Source: Candidatus Liptonbacteria bacterium RIFOXYD1_FULL_36_11
GTDB taxonomy: Bacteria; Patescibacteriota; Minisyncoccia; UBA6257; XYB1-36-10
Direction of reading: 5' to 3'
Assembly (NCBI GenBank): GCA_001821375.1
Contig: MHLG01000006.1
Location: 17,473-39,003, forward strand
DNA: 21,531 bases
In this document: positions 9,013 through 14,999 of the stretch, one piece after another
How positions within the stretch are numbered: position 1 is the first letter of the stretch
Layout of the letters: each line of letters starts with the position of its first letter
The notes under the pieces: generated by a model
Seen by the model: the letters and a program-made list of their open reading frames with translations, nothing else
Databases searched by the model: none
Told to the model about the DNA's origin: nothing
Translations under genes and position numbers: made by a program

Positions 9013-9037
9013 GTGAAACAAATCTGAAATTATTTTA
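9013..9037. repeat. 25-bp inverted repeat, left copy, around the HIT gene
   Basis: It pairs with 9380-9404 at 24 of 25 positions (GTGAAACAAATCT at its outer end). The left copy covers the stop codon of the HIT gene; the right copy ends on the first base of its start codon. The ORF is thus enclosed exactly, and the ends of its mRNA could pair. Confidence 0.85.
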
Positions 9038-9380
9038 TTTTATCTCCCGAAACAATATGAAAGTGGAGATGTGGCGAATCTTGATATTCTCCGAAGTTGG
9101 TTAGTAATCTTATGCCTTTATTATTCTGAGATAAATTCTTGATAATATTCTTGCTCACAGTGATAATTTCCCAAAGTAAATTTCTATGTTTTTCTGTAAC
9201 AGCTGTTAAATCAAGAATATGCTCTTTGGGTACTACAACAATGTGGATTTTATAAAATGGTCTAGTATGATGAAAGGCGATTACTGTATCAGAGTCATAA
9301 AGTACACTTTTCTTGGTTTTTCCAGAAATTATTTCTTCACAATAGAAGTCGTATTTTATTTTTTTAGCCACATTAGTCAT
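9030..9380 (-). CDS. HIT-family nucleotide-binding protein
   Basis: A 116-residue HIT (histidine triad) protein of usual family length. It has YDFYCEEIISGK at the N-terminus (the position of the Zn/Cys segment CxFC in relatives), SDTVIAFHHTRPFYKIHIVVVPKEH in the middle, and the catalytic triad motif HLHFHIV near residues 104-110, where the middle His forms the nucleotidyl intermediate. HIT proteins hydrolyse or transfer nucleoside phosphates such as AMP-lysine or dinucleoside polyphosphates; the exact substrate cannot be read here. There is no Shine-Dalgarno sequence in front of ATG 9380. The gene is enclosed by 25-bp inverted repeats and lies between attC-like sites, which suggests a mobile single-gene unit. 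Confidence 0.88.
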   Translation of the reverse strand: MTNVAKKIKYDFYCEEIISGKTKKSVLYDSDTVIAFHHTRPFYKIHIVVVPKEHILDLTAVTEKHRNLLWEIITVSKNIIKNLSQNNKGIRLLTNFGEYQDSPHLHFHIVSGDKIK

Positions 9381-9404
9381 AAAATAATTTTAGATTTGTT
9401 TCAC
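9380..9404. repeat. 25-bp inverted repeat, right copy, around the HIT gene
   Basis: Partner of 9013-9037 with one mismatch. It occupies the whole region in which a ribosome binding site would be expected, so in RNA the start of the HIT gene could be sequestered by the 3' end of the same message. Confidence 0.85.
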
Positions 9405-9479
9405 GTCCGGCGTAGTCGCATAGCACTTGTTGTGTGTAGTTTTTGAAAAAAAATTAATATCTCTTTTTTCAAAAATTTC

Positions 9480-9579
9480 ACATAACGTCAGGGATATACG
9501 AAGTTTTTCTGAAGCGTAGCGGAAGAAAAATTTGGGTGAGGGGCGAGTCGAGCCCCGAACCGTATATCCCTTGTTAAGT
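9480..9579 (-). other. attC-like palindromic site B
   Basis: Outer boxes AAC (9484-9486) and GTTAAGT (9573-9579, a match to the integron core GTTRRRY) enclose unpaired spacers (GTCA and TT), then 10-bp complementary boxes GGGATATACG (9491-9500) and CGTATATCCC (9561-9570). Inside are two more hairpins (TTTTTCT...AGAAAAA and GGGGC...GCCCC). The order R box, unpaired spacer, L box is that of a folded attC site. It lies between the HIT gene and the PLP enzyme gene. The stretch 9580-9644 behind it is a GC-richer non-coding sequence without a further recognised element. Confidence 0.6.
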
Positions 9580-9644
9580 GAGGGTAAGGGAGCAAAGCGA
9601 CCGAAAGTGCAGCGTCCCCCGAGCGACTGAAAGGAGCGAAGGAG

Positions 9645-9659
9645 TAAATTTTGGCGCGC
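9645..9659. repeat. 15-bp inverted repeat, left copy, around the PLP enzyme gene
   Basis: It is perfectly complementary to 10730-10744 (TAAATTTTGGCGCGC and its complement). The left copy ends two bases from the stop codon; the right copy is 43 bp upstream of the start. This is the same arrangement as around the HIT gene, with an unrelated sequence. Confidence 0.75.
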
Positions 9660-9661
9660 GT

Positions 9662-10687
9662 CTATACCCATTTAGTTTTGCCAGTGTTAACAATAAGAAT
9701 TTTCTTGTCTTTAGGAATTTTATTTTTTATTTGTAATAACAAACCTAAGCCTGCGATTCCTGAAGGTTCACATTCAAGCCCCATCTTTTCAGCAATTTTT
9801 ATGGCTTTATCTAAATATTTTTCTTGAAGATTGTAAACCTCGCTCATTTCTCCAGAAAGTCCGGTATATCTGTAAAATTTTATCCATTGTTTAGAGTAAT
9901 TAGCGAAAGGTAAAAATGGAGCATATAGTTTGTCGGCTTTTGATTTTGGATTACTTGTTGTCGCTCCCAATATAGAAGCATTTTGTAATGTTTTTTTGGT
10001 TCCTCTAAATCTTTGGTCTTTTCTTTTATATCCTAATTCGTTTTTGATCACATTCATAATGTTTTCATAAAGCTGACCTGTCCCAAAAGGCACGAAAATA
10101 AAATCTGCATCATTGTTGATAATTTCGTAACTTAACCAGTCGTAAAATCTAACTGTGGGATCGTAAGCTTCATTTGAAGTGATATCAAAACCATTTTCAT
10201 TATTTGTGAGCTTTAGGATATCTTCCCATGTAAATCTCTTTCTACCTAAATTTTCCAAAAAAACATTACATCCAATTTTTTCTAAACTGCTGACTATTTT
10301 AGGGTCTGCGGAAGAATCCATCAACACATGTAAGTTTGGTAAGTTATATTTTGTTAATTGTGTTTGAATTGCTAGAGCAGCAGACCCAGAACTCAAAATG
10401 GATAAAATTGGAAGCTTTTTAATTCTTCCAGCTTTTTTAGAAAGTAAAAATTCTTTGTAAGTCACCACCATTTCCCAAGCCATTCTATCTTTGTGTGTTC
10501 CGGTTAAATTTTTACTTTCATCTTTAAACCATACATTTGAAAATCCGGGCACTTCTATTTTGAAAGTCGGCGTGGCCGGGAATTTAGGGTTATCTGGTGG
10601 AAATTCTGGTTTGTCAGGGTCATTTTCAGAAGCGACAACAATTGATTTCAATATTTGTTCCTCTTTTTTAGATAAAGCCATATTCAT
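9662..10687 (-). CDS. PLP-dependent fold-type II enzyme, threonine synthase-like
   Basis: A 341-residue protein of the tryptophan synthase beta superfamily. Residues 52-69, with KDESKNLTGTHKDR, hold the PLP-binding Lys66 (family motif PTGSFKDR). SSGSAALA at 99-106 is the position of the usual SSGNxA loop, with Ser in place of Asn. FVPFGTGQLYENI corresponds to the Gly-rich phosphate cup, and CEPSGIAGL to the C-terminal EPSGA motif. Relatives include threonine synthase, cysteine synthase and threonine dehydratase; the missing Asn and the unusual phosphate cup make the substrate uncertain. It starts at ATG 10687 (an ATG two codons later is also possible). TATAGGAATT lies upstream but is distant for a ribosome binding site. 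It is enclosed by 15-bp inverted repeats and attC-like sites, with no biosynthetic neighbours. Confidence 0.75.
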   Translation of the reverse strand: MNMALSKKEEQILKSIVVASENDPDKPEFPPDNPKFPATPTFKIEVPGFSNVWFKDESKNLTGTHKDRMAWEMVVTYKEFLLSKKAGRIKKLPILSILSSGSAALAIQTQLTKYNLPNLHVLMDSSADPKIVSSLEKIGCNVFLENLGRKRFTWEDILKLTNNENGFDITSNEAYDPTVRFYDWLSYEIINNDADFIFVPFGTGQLYENIMNVIKNELGYKRKDQRFRGTKKTLQNASILGATTSNPKSKADKLYAPFLPFANYSKQWIKFYRYTGLSGEMSEVYNLQEKYLDKAIKIAEKMGLECEPSGIAGLGLLLQIKNKIPKDKKILIVNTGKTKWV

Positions 10688-10729
10688 TCTTTAAAAAATA
10701 AAATTCCTATATAAATGTTACTCTTTATA

Positions 10730-10744
10730 GCGCGCCAAAATTTA
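10730..10744. repeat. 15-bp inverted repeat, right copy, around the PLP enzyme gene
   Basis: Exact complement of 9645-9659. It is followed directly by TTTCACTTAACG, the outer box of attC-like site A. Confidence 0.75.
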
Positions 10745-10748
10745 TTTC

Positions 10749-10882
10749 ACTTAACGTCCGCGCCTGATGCGGAGCTTATGAAAAAATTGTATCACGATTT
10801 TTTCATAAATTCCGCATAGGTGCTGTTAGACGATGTCGCGGAGCGACGAGGATAACAGCGCTGGTAGGCGCGGACGTTAGCC
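10749..10882 (-). other. attC-like palindromic site A
   Basis: ACTTAAC (10749-10755, an exact RYYYAAC) opens a perfect 13-bp arm that pairs with 10867-10879 (GGCGCGGACGTTA). The site closes as GTTAGCC, one base from GTTRRRY. Within lie two further hairpins: ATGCGGA...TCCGCAT with an inner TATGAAAAAAT stem, and GCTGTTA...TAACAGC. Length (134 bp), terminal cores and nested stems are like long integron attC or VCR-type sites. It stands between the PLP enzyme gene and the recombinase. Confidence 0.6.
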
Positions 10883-10940
10883 GAAATGCGAAGTCCGGAG
10901 CGAAGCGGAGGATTTCGCAAGCGAAGCGATTTCGGCTAAC
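10876..10940. repeat. GTTAGCC...GGCTAAC palindrome containing the 41-bp repeat, copy 2
   Basis: GTTAGCCGAAAT (10876-10887) pairs perfectly with ATTTCGGCTAAC (10929-10940). The right part (10900-10940) is identical to 8895-8935. It overlaps the outer end of site A, so the two palindromes share the GTTAGCC box. Confidence 0.8.
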
Positions 10941-10946
10941 TCGTTT

Positions 10947-11009
10947 ATATACGAAGTGTTTTCGTATATTGTACATAATATTGCACTTTTTATGTATATT
11001 ATGTATAAT
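10947..11009 (+). promoter_or_regulatory. Palindromic promoter region of the recombinase (possible attI-like site)
   Basis: Two inverted repeats stand between site A and the recombinase: ATATACGAA/TTCGTATAT (10947-10955 and 10961-10969, 5-bp centre) and TACATAATAT/ATATTATGTA (10972-10981 and 10996-11005). The first has the size of a tyrosine recombinase core site. The second overlaps a promoter TTGCAC (10981-10986), 17 bp, TATAAT (11004-11009), so it could be an operator. Confidence 0.5.
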
Positions 11010-11041
11010 TTAATTACTACTTAATTATATTAAAGATAATA

Positions 11042-11854
11042 ATGGAAGTCTATTTAAAAAAACTTGAAGATGAATTGCGGCTTCGTAAATATAGCCCTAA
11101 AACCATTAAGAGTTATGTGAGCTGTGTGGCTGAATACTTGCGCGCCAAACAAACTGACTTTGGCTTAGTTGATGTTGATTTTATAAAACAATATTTATTA
11201 TCCGTGATAGACAGGGGAATGTCGTCGCAAACTACAAACCAAAAACTACAAGCAATCAATTTTTTCTGTTGGAATGTTTTAAAATATCACAGCAAAATTG
11301 ACATCAGATTTGCCAAAACTCCAAGTAAACTGCCTATTGTTTTGTCTCGTGATGAAATCCAATCAATATTATCAGTAATTAATAATGAAAAACATAATTT
11401 AATGATATCTCTTGCTTATGCCGGCGGTTTGCGTGTCAGCGAAATCATCAACTTAAAAATAAAAGATTTAAATTTAGCGGAATTGATTATTCATATTAAA
11501 GGCGCGAAAGGCAATAAGGATCGTATTACTGTTTTACCGGAAAAATTAACAGAAAATATTAAAAAATTAATTTTAAACAAAACGCTTGATGATTATGTTT
11601 TTGCCAGTGAACGCGGAGGTAAATTAAATGAGCGAACCGCACAAAAAGTTTTTGAAAATGCGCTGCAAAAAGCAAGTATTCAAAAAGAGGCGACTTTTCA
11701 TTCTTTACGACATAGTTTTGCCACCCATTTATTAGAAAACGGCACCGATGTGCGCTATGTGCAGGAACTTTTAGGCCACGCCAATATCCGCACCACGCAA
11801 ATTTATACGCAAGTTACTAATCCGAATTTAAAAAATATAAAGAGTCCGCTGTAA
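11042..11854 (+). CDS. Tyrosine recombinase, XerA/XerC-like (integron-integrase-like C-terminus)
   Basis: A 270-residue tyrosine site-specific recombinase. The N-terminal SAM-like DNA-binding domain (about 1-85) includes RKYSPKTIKSYVSCV. The catalytic domain follows with Arg131 (GGLRVSEI), Lys156 (KGAKGNKDR), His220 and Arg223 (HSLRHSFATHLL), His246 (LLGHANIRTTQ) and nucleophile Tyr255 (IYTQV), so the active site is complete. The ending IYTQVTNPNLKNIKSPL resembles integron integrases (IYTHV...RSPL), but the extra alpha-helical patch of IntI between the Lys and His motifs is absent and the length is that of Xer proteins. It is divergent from the cassette-like genes on its left, the layout of intI and cassettes. 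It ends 11 bp before tRNA-Ala. The Shine-Dalgarno sequence is weak. Confidence 0.9.
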   Translation: MEVYLKKLEDELRLRKYSPKTIKSYVSCVAEYLRAKQTDFGLVDVDFIKQYLLSVIDRGMSSQTTNQKLQAINFFCWNVLKYHSKIDIRFAKTPSKLPIVLSRDEIQSILSVINNEKHNLMISLAYAGGLRVSEIINLKIKDLNLAELIIHIKGAKGNKDRITVLPEKLTENIKKLILNKTLDDYVFASERGGKLNERTAQKVFENALQKASIQKEATFHSLRHSFATHLLENGTDVRYVQELLGHANIRTTQIYTQVTNPNLKNIKSPL

Positions 11855-11865
11855 ATAAATTTTAG

Positions 11866-11936
11866 TGGACCTAGGGAGAATCGGACTCCCGTCTCGACAA
11901 TGCGAATGTCGCGTCATACCACTAGACCATAGGCCC
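11866..11936 (-). tRNA. tRNA-Ala (anticodon CGC)
   Basis: A full cloverleaf on the minus strand: acceptor GGGCCTA/TAGGTCC with the G3-U70 pair that identifies alanine tRNA, anticodon stem CGACA/TGTCG with loop TTCGCAT (CGC at 11902-11904), and discriminator A. The CCA end is not encoded, unlike in tRNA-Pro and tRNA-Lys here, so it depends on the CCA-adding enzyme. Confidence 0.93.
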
Positions 11937-12006
11937 TTTAAAAACATAAAATATGAGTTGTTTTGTTTTTTAAATACTAGCAAAAAAGAGGAAAAAAGAA
12001 AGTGCT

Positions 12007-12034
12007 AAAAAAAATCCGCCGGGGAGAAGGCGGA
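12007..12034 (-). terminator. Rho-independent terminator after the 37-residue ORF
   Basis: On the minus strand TCCGCC-TTCTCCCC-GGCGGA is followed by TTTTTTTT. It lies 5 bp behind the stop of the small ORF, which supports that ORF as a real transcribed gene. Confidence 0.85.
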
Positions 12035-12038
12035 AAGA

Positions 12039-12152
12039 TTAACTATTGTAGGAAGCGTCTGAACGCGAACGAGATTTGCGGGTGCCGGCATAGTGAACAA
12101 AAAAAAGACAAATAAGTGGCGGAATAAGAAATAAAAAAGCGGGATTAAACAT
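12039..12152 (-). CDS. 37-residue small membrane protein
   Basis: A short ORF starting at ATG 12152, with AAAAGGAG 6 nt before it. The product begins with a hydrophobic stretch (residues 2-20, FNPAFLFLIPPLICLFFV) followed by a basic, Ser-rich tail (TRKSRSRSDASYNS), the form of a single-pass membrane microprotein. A TATAAT box stands about 50 nt upstream (near 12201-12206), and a strong terminator follows the stop. No family is recognised. Confidence 0.6.
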   Translation of the reverse strand: MFNPAFLFLIPPLICLFFVHYAGTRKSRSRSDASYNS

Positions 12153-12215
12153 GATAAACTCCTTTTCCATATAAATAGTTAACAAAGAGAACTAATAAGA
12201 TTATAAAATACGAGG

Positions 12216-12255
12216 GGGAAAAATGAAAGGGGGCGGGATTTTTTCTCCCGCCCCC
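12216..12255 (-). terminator. Strong GC hairpin terminator between two small ORFs
   Basis: On the minus strand GGGGGCGGGA pairs perfectly with TCCCGCCCCC (10 bp, 7-nt loop GAAAAAA) and is followed by TTTCATTTTT. It lies 4 bp behind the 19-residue ORF. It may terminate that transcript or act as an attenuator for the next small gene. Confidence 0.7.
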
Positions 12256-12259
12256 GTAT

Positions 12260-12319
12260 TCAACTGCCGCTGCAACAGTGAGCTACGGCCGGTAGCATCC
12301 AGCGTTTACTAGTCCACAT
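12260..12319 (-). CDS. 19-residue ORF with a full Shine-Dalgarno sequence
   Basis: ATG 12319 is preceded at 6 nt by AAGGAGGTGA, a full complement to the 16S rRNA 3' end and the best ribosome binding site in the window. The peptide begins MWTSKRWML and ends HCCSGS; it has two Trp and a Cys pair. A perfect 10-bp hairpin follows at once. It could be a leader peptide with attenuator or a microprotein. It lies 66 bp behind the dus stop codon; a TATAAT box is at about 12355-12360. Confidence 0.45.
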   Translation of the reverse strand: MWTSKRWMLPAVAHCCSGS

Positions 12320-12384
12320 AATTTATCACCTCCTTTGTCTTTATAGGTTCTATTTTTATTATAACAAGCTTGTCAAGAACGGAT

Positions 12385-13359
12385 TTATTTTAACCGTTCT
12401 AAAAAAGATTTCAAGACAGAGACGGATTCGGAAGCAGTTTTAGATTCCATCAGGCGGGAGCGAATTTCTTTGGCGCCGGAAAATCCGGAAATATAGGAAG
12501 CGAAGTGTTTTTTCATTACGGCGAAATTGCGACGAGGATAGATTTTTTTAAAAAGTAAAGCGTGTTCAAGAAGAGCTTGAAAAATTTTTTCTCGGGAAAG
12601 ATTTTCTTTTTTTATTTTCTCATTAAAAATCCAGGGATTACCAAAAGCGGAGCGGCCTAACATAATGCCGTCGGCTTTGTATTTTTTAGCTTTTTGGAAA
12701 GCGTCTTTTAAATCTTTAACATCGCCGTTGCCGATGATTAAAGCGTTGCTTTTATATTTATTTCTTATTTTCACAGCCTCCCCTATTCTTTCCCAACGGG
12801 CAGGAACTCCAGAAAGCTCTTTCACAGTGCGGGCGTGAATAGTAATAGCGGCGGGATTTGTTTTAAGAATAGTGAGGAGCCATTCATTAAGAATATCACT
12901 ATCAAAACCAAGGCGAGTTTTCACAGAGATGGGAAGATTACCAGCGCCTTTTTGAGCGGCTAAAATTATTTCTTTCGCCAAGGCGGGATTTTTAATTAAA
13001 GCGCCGCCGGCGCCTTGTTTCAAGATTTTTTTATCGGGACAGCCCATATTAATATCAAGGCCGTCAAAGCCAAGTTTTTTAACAAGTTTTGCCGCTTGAA
13101 AAATGTTTTCCGGTTTGGCGCCAAAAATTTGCGCTACTATTGGCCTTTCGGATTCCGTAAAATAAAGGTCTTTTAGAAGATTTTTTTTGCCTTTTTTTGA
13201 AGAAAGCCCATCAGCGGAAACAAACCAGGTAAAAAAAATGCTGGGCTTTCCCCTTTTTAAAATAACTTGGCGAAAAGCAGAATCGGTAACATCCGCCATC
13301 GGAGCAAGAGCTAGAATCGGCTTTTTAAGTTTTTTCCAAAATCCCAGATTAGATTTCAT
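12385..13359 (-). CDS. dus: tRNA-dihydrouridine synthase
   Basis: A 324-residue FMN enzyme of the Dus family, which reduces uridines in tRNA D-loops to dihydrouridine. A TIM-barrel fold is shown by LAPMADVTDSAFR (18-30, FMN binding), GLDINMGCPDKK (100-111) with catalytic Cys107, SVKTRLG (145-151), IHARTVKELSG (174-184), IIGNGDV and GIMLGRSAFGNPW (FMN phosphate). The C-terminal helical tRNA-binding domain follows (HALLFKKIYPRRNFAVMKKHF). I chose ATG at 13359; a TTG six codons earlier is possible, and neither has a clear Shine-Dalgarno sequence. Which of DusA, DusB or DusC it matches cannot be told here; bacteria with one copy usually have DusB. Confidence 0.9.
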   Translation of the reverse strand: MKSNLGFWKKLKKPILALAPMADVTDSAFRQVILKRGKPSIFFTWFVSADGLSSKKGKKNLLKDLYFTESERPIVAQIFGAKPENIFQAAKLVKKLGFDGLDINMGCPDKKILKQGAGGALIKNPALAKEIILAAQKGAGNLPISVKTRLGFDSDILNEWLLTILKTNPAAITIHARTVKELSGVPARWERIGEAVKIRNKYKSNALIIGNGDVKDLKDAFQKAKKYKADGIMLGRSAFGNPWIFNEKIKKENLSREKIFQALLEHALLFKKIYPRRNFAVMKKHFASYISGFSGAKEIRSRLMESKTASESVSVLKSFLERLK

Positions 13360-13394
13360 AAAAGAAATATAGAACAAATAACGCAGTTTTTAAA

Positions 13395-13426
13395 GAAAAA
13401 AAGCGGCTTTCACTAGCCGCTTTTAT
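13395..13426 (-). terminator. Terminator after the MFS gene
   Basis: AAGCGGCT (13401-13408) pairs with AGCCGCTT (13415-13422). On the minus strand the stem is followed by TTTTTTTC, 11 bp behind the MFS stop codon. The plus strand also has a TTTTATT tail, so it may work both ways. Confidence 0.8.
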
Positions 13427-13436
13427 TAAACATTGT

Positions 13437-14720
13437 TTAGTTTTTATTTTGTATTTTAAAGGATCTAAAGAAAAAAGAGGAGGTGATTAAAACGGAAGCG
13501 GAAAAAAACCAGGAAAGATTTATGGAAAAATAATTTCCTAAAAATCCGCTCATTAAAAGTCCACATCCGGCTCCTAAATGCCCAAATAAAGAATTTAAGG
13601 AGTTTAGGCTGGCACGTTCGGCAGAGGGAATGTTTTGATTAAGCCAGTGATCACTAACCGGCTCAAAAATTCCCCGGCCTATTTCATGAAATAGAAAAAA
13701 TATAAAAATAGCGTAGCAGGAAAAGAAACCTAAACTGGAAAGAGCAAGAAAAAATCCGATAAAAAGTTGGATGGACAGCAGAGAAGTTTTCTTGTCGCCG
13801 TTAAACAATTTTCCTACAAATTTTGAAAGTAGGGTTCCTAGAATAACACAAAGAGAAATTCCGGACCAGATAAAACCCCAAACAAAAGGATTTTGGCTTA
13901 TTTTTTCCGCAAAGAAAGGCGCCCATTGCATATTAGGTCCTTGAAAAGAAAATAAATTTACAAAGACAAGAATACTTAAGAATTTTCCGATTGGGTTATT
14001 CCAGAAAAAAAGCCAGCTTTTTTTCGTTACGGAAAAAAATAAAGAAGTTTCTTTTTTAAAGTTAAGCTTTAAGATTTTCCATAAGCTACACAAGTTACGG
14101 GTTTTGGAAGTTAAAATAAAGTCTGACGCTTTTCTATAACTCTCACTAAAAAATAAAGCAATAATCCCAGCTAAAAAAGAAATTATCCCGCCAATTAACC
14201 AAGGAAAAGCCAAACCAAATTTTCCCGCAAAAAAAGATCCGGCAAAAGCTCCTAGAAAACAGAGTCGTCTCATAATTTTACTGGATCTCCACCATTTTTC
14301 TTCAGATTCATCACTACAACCGTGAAATTTCAGAGAATCAATAACCCAAGAATCAAAAGCGCCACTAAAGCAAGCGCGGCCAACAGAGATAATCACTTCC
14401 GCGAGGACAAACCACCAGAATGAACTAGAATAATAATAGACAAACATTCCTAAACTGGAAAAAAAGCAAGAAAAAATAAAAGACGTTTTTCTACCGAAGA
14501 CATCAGCAATAATACCGGTTGGAAATTCCATCAAGGCGCAGGAGACCATAAATATTCCGTTTACCAAGTTAACTTCAAAAAGATTTAAGTCGTGGCTCAA
14601 CAGAAACATTACATAGGTCGCCATTTCAAAAGACATCCCTAAACTGTAAACAATCAGTAGTCCTAAAAAACGATGGATGATTTTTCTTTCTATTCTTTCT
14701 ACCGCGTTTTTTGCTTTCAT
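13437..14720 (-). CDS. Major facilitator superfamily transporter
   Basis: A 427-residue protein with about 12 hydrophobic segments, the usual MFS size. The cytoplasmic loop between segments 2 and 3 has motif A as GIIADVFGRKTS (about residues 69-80), and a second, weaker copy follows segment 8 (SKFVGKLFNGDKK). The N-terminal half contains GRACFSGAFDSWVIDSL, seen in MFS proteins of the efflux or uncharacterised groups. The substrate is unknown. ATG 14720 has GAAAGGAAAGAG a few bases upstream. It is monocistronic, between terminators at 13395-13426 and 14779-14812. Confidence 0.85.
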   Translation of the reverse strand: MKAKNAVERIERKIIHRFLGLLIVYSLGMSFEMATYVMFLLSHDLNLFEVNLVNGIFMVSCALMEFPTGIIADVFGRKTSFIFSCFFSSLGMFVYYYSSSFWWFVLAEVIISVGRACFSGAFDSWVIDSLKFHGCSDESEEKWWRSSKIMRRLCFLGAFAGSFFAGKFGLAFPWLIGGIISFLAGIIALFFSESYRKASDFILTSKTRNLCSLWKILKLNFKKETSLFFSVTKKSWLFFWNNPIGKFLSILVFVNLFSFQGPNMQWAPFFAEKISQNPFVWGFIWSGISLCVILGTLLSKFVGKLFNGDKKTSLLSIQLFIGFFLALSSLGFFSCYAIFIFFLFHEIGRGIFEPVSDHWLNQNIPSAERASLNSLNSLFGHLGAGCGLLMSGFLGNYFSINLSWFFSASVLITSSFFFRSFKIQNKN

Positions 14721-14778
14721 AATCTTTCTCTTTCCTTTCTGTTTTTTGTTTTTTCAAGGTTCTATGCTAGGCAAATAA

Positions 14779-14812
14779 AAAACGTCTCGGCTTGCCTAGC
14801 CGAGACGTTTAA
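14779..14812 (-). terminator. Terminator upstream of the MFS gene
   Basis: A perfect 12-bp stem AACGTCTCGGCT/AGCCGAGACGTT with a 5-nt loop. On the minus strand it is followed by TTTTTTATTTG, so it ends the transcript from 14833-16559. Confidence 0.85.
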
Positions 14813-14832
14813 AAGTAGTTTTTATTTTTTGG

Positions 14833-14952
14833 TTAAAAGTTAAAGTTTAAAAATAAAAAAGAGAAAGCGCCTTGGTTAGACAAAACAAAATTTGCCCCTA
14901 AAGTTGGGTAGAAATTATTAACGATATTCATTTTGTGACTAATTTTTGGCAT
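14833..14952 (-). CDS. Possible 39-residue ORF
   Basis: A short reading frame from ATG 14952 to 14833 ending just before a strong terminator. The product (start MPKISHKMNIVNNF, end FSFLFLNFNF) is rich in Asn and Phe and ends in alternating hydrophobic residues like a beta strand. There is no clear Shine-Dalgarno sequence. Its place between the GT-C gene and the terminator makes translation possible but unproven. Apart from it, the gap 14721-14999 holds only the terminator. Confidence 0.3.
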   Translation of the reverse strand: MPKISHKMNIVNNFYPTLGANFVLSNQGAFSFLFLNFNF

Positions 14953-14999
14953 GTTTTTAGATTAACATTAAAGATAACGTTTGTAAATGATAAAAAGTT

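Noticed and set aside
9494..9505. TATACGAAG words resembling a loxP arm at 9490s and 10950s
   Set aside because: Only part of a lox arm matches, there is no 13-8-13 layout, and the recombinase is Xer-like; treated as part of the palindromic sites instead.
9390..9671. A 93-codon open frame on the minus strand between the HIT and PLP genes
   Set aside because: It runs through the attC-like palindrome and GC-rich repeat DNA; its composition is not protein-like.
11042..11936. Integration of a genomic island into tRNA-Ala next to the recombinase
   Set aside because: The tRNA-Ala is intact and I found no second copy of its 3' end as an attachment repeat in the window.
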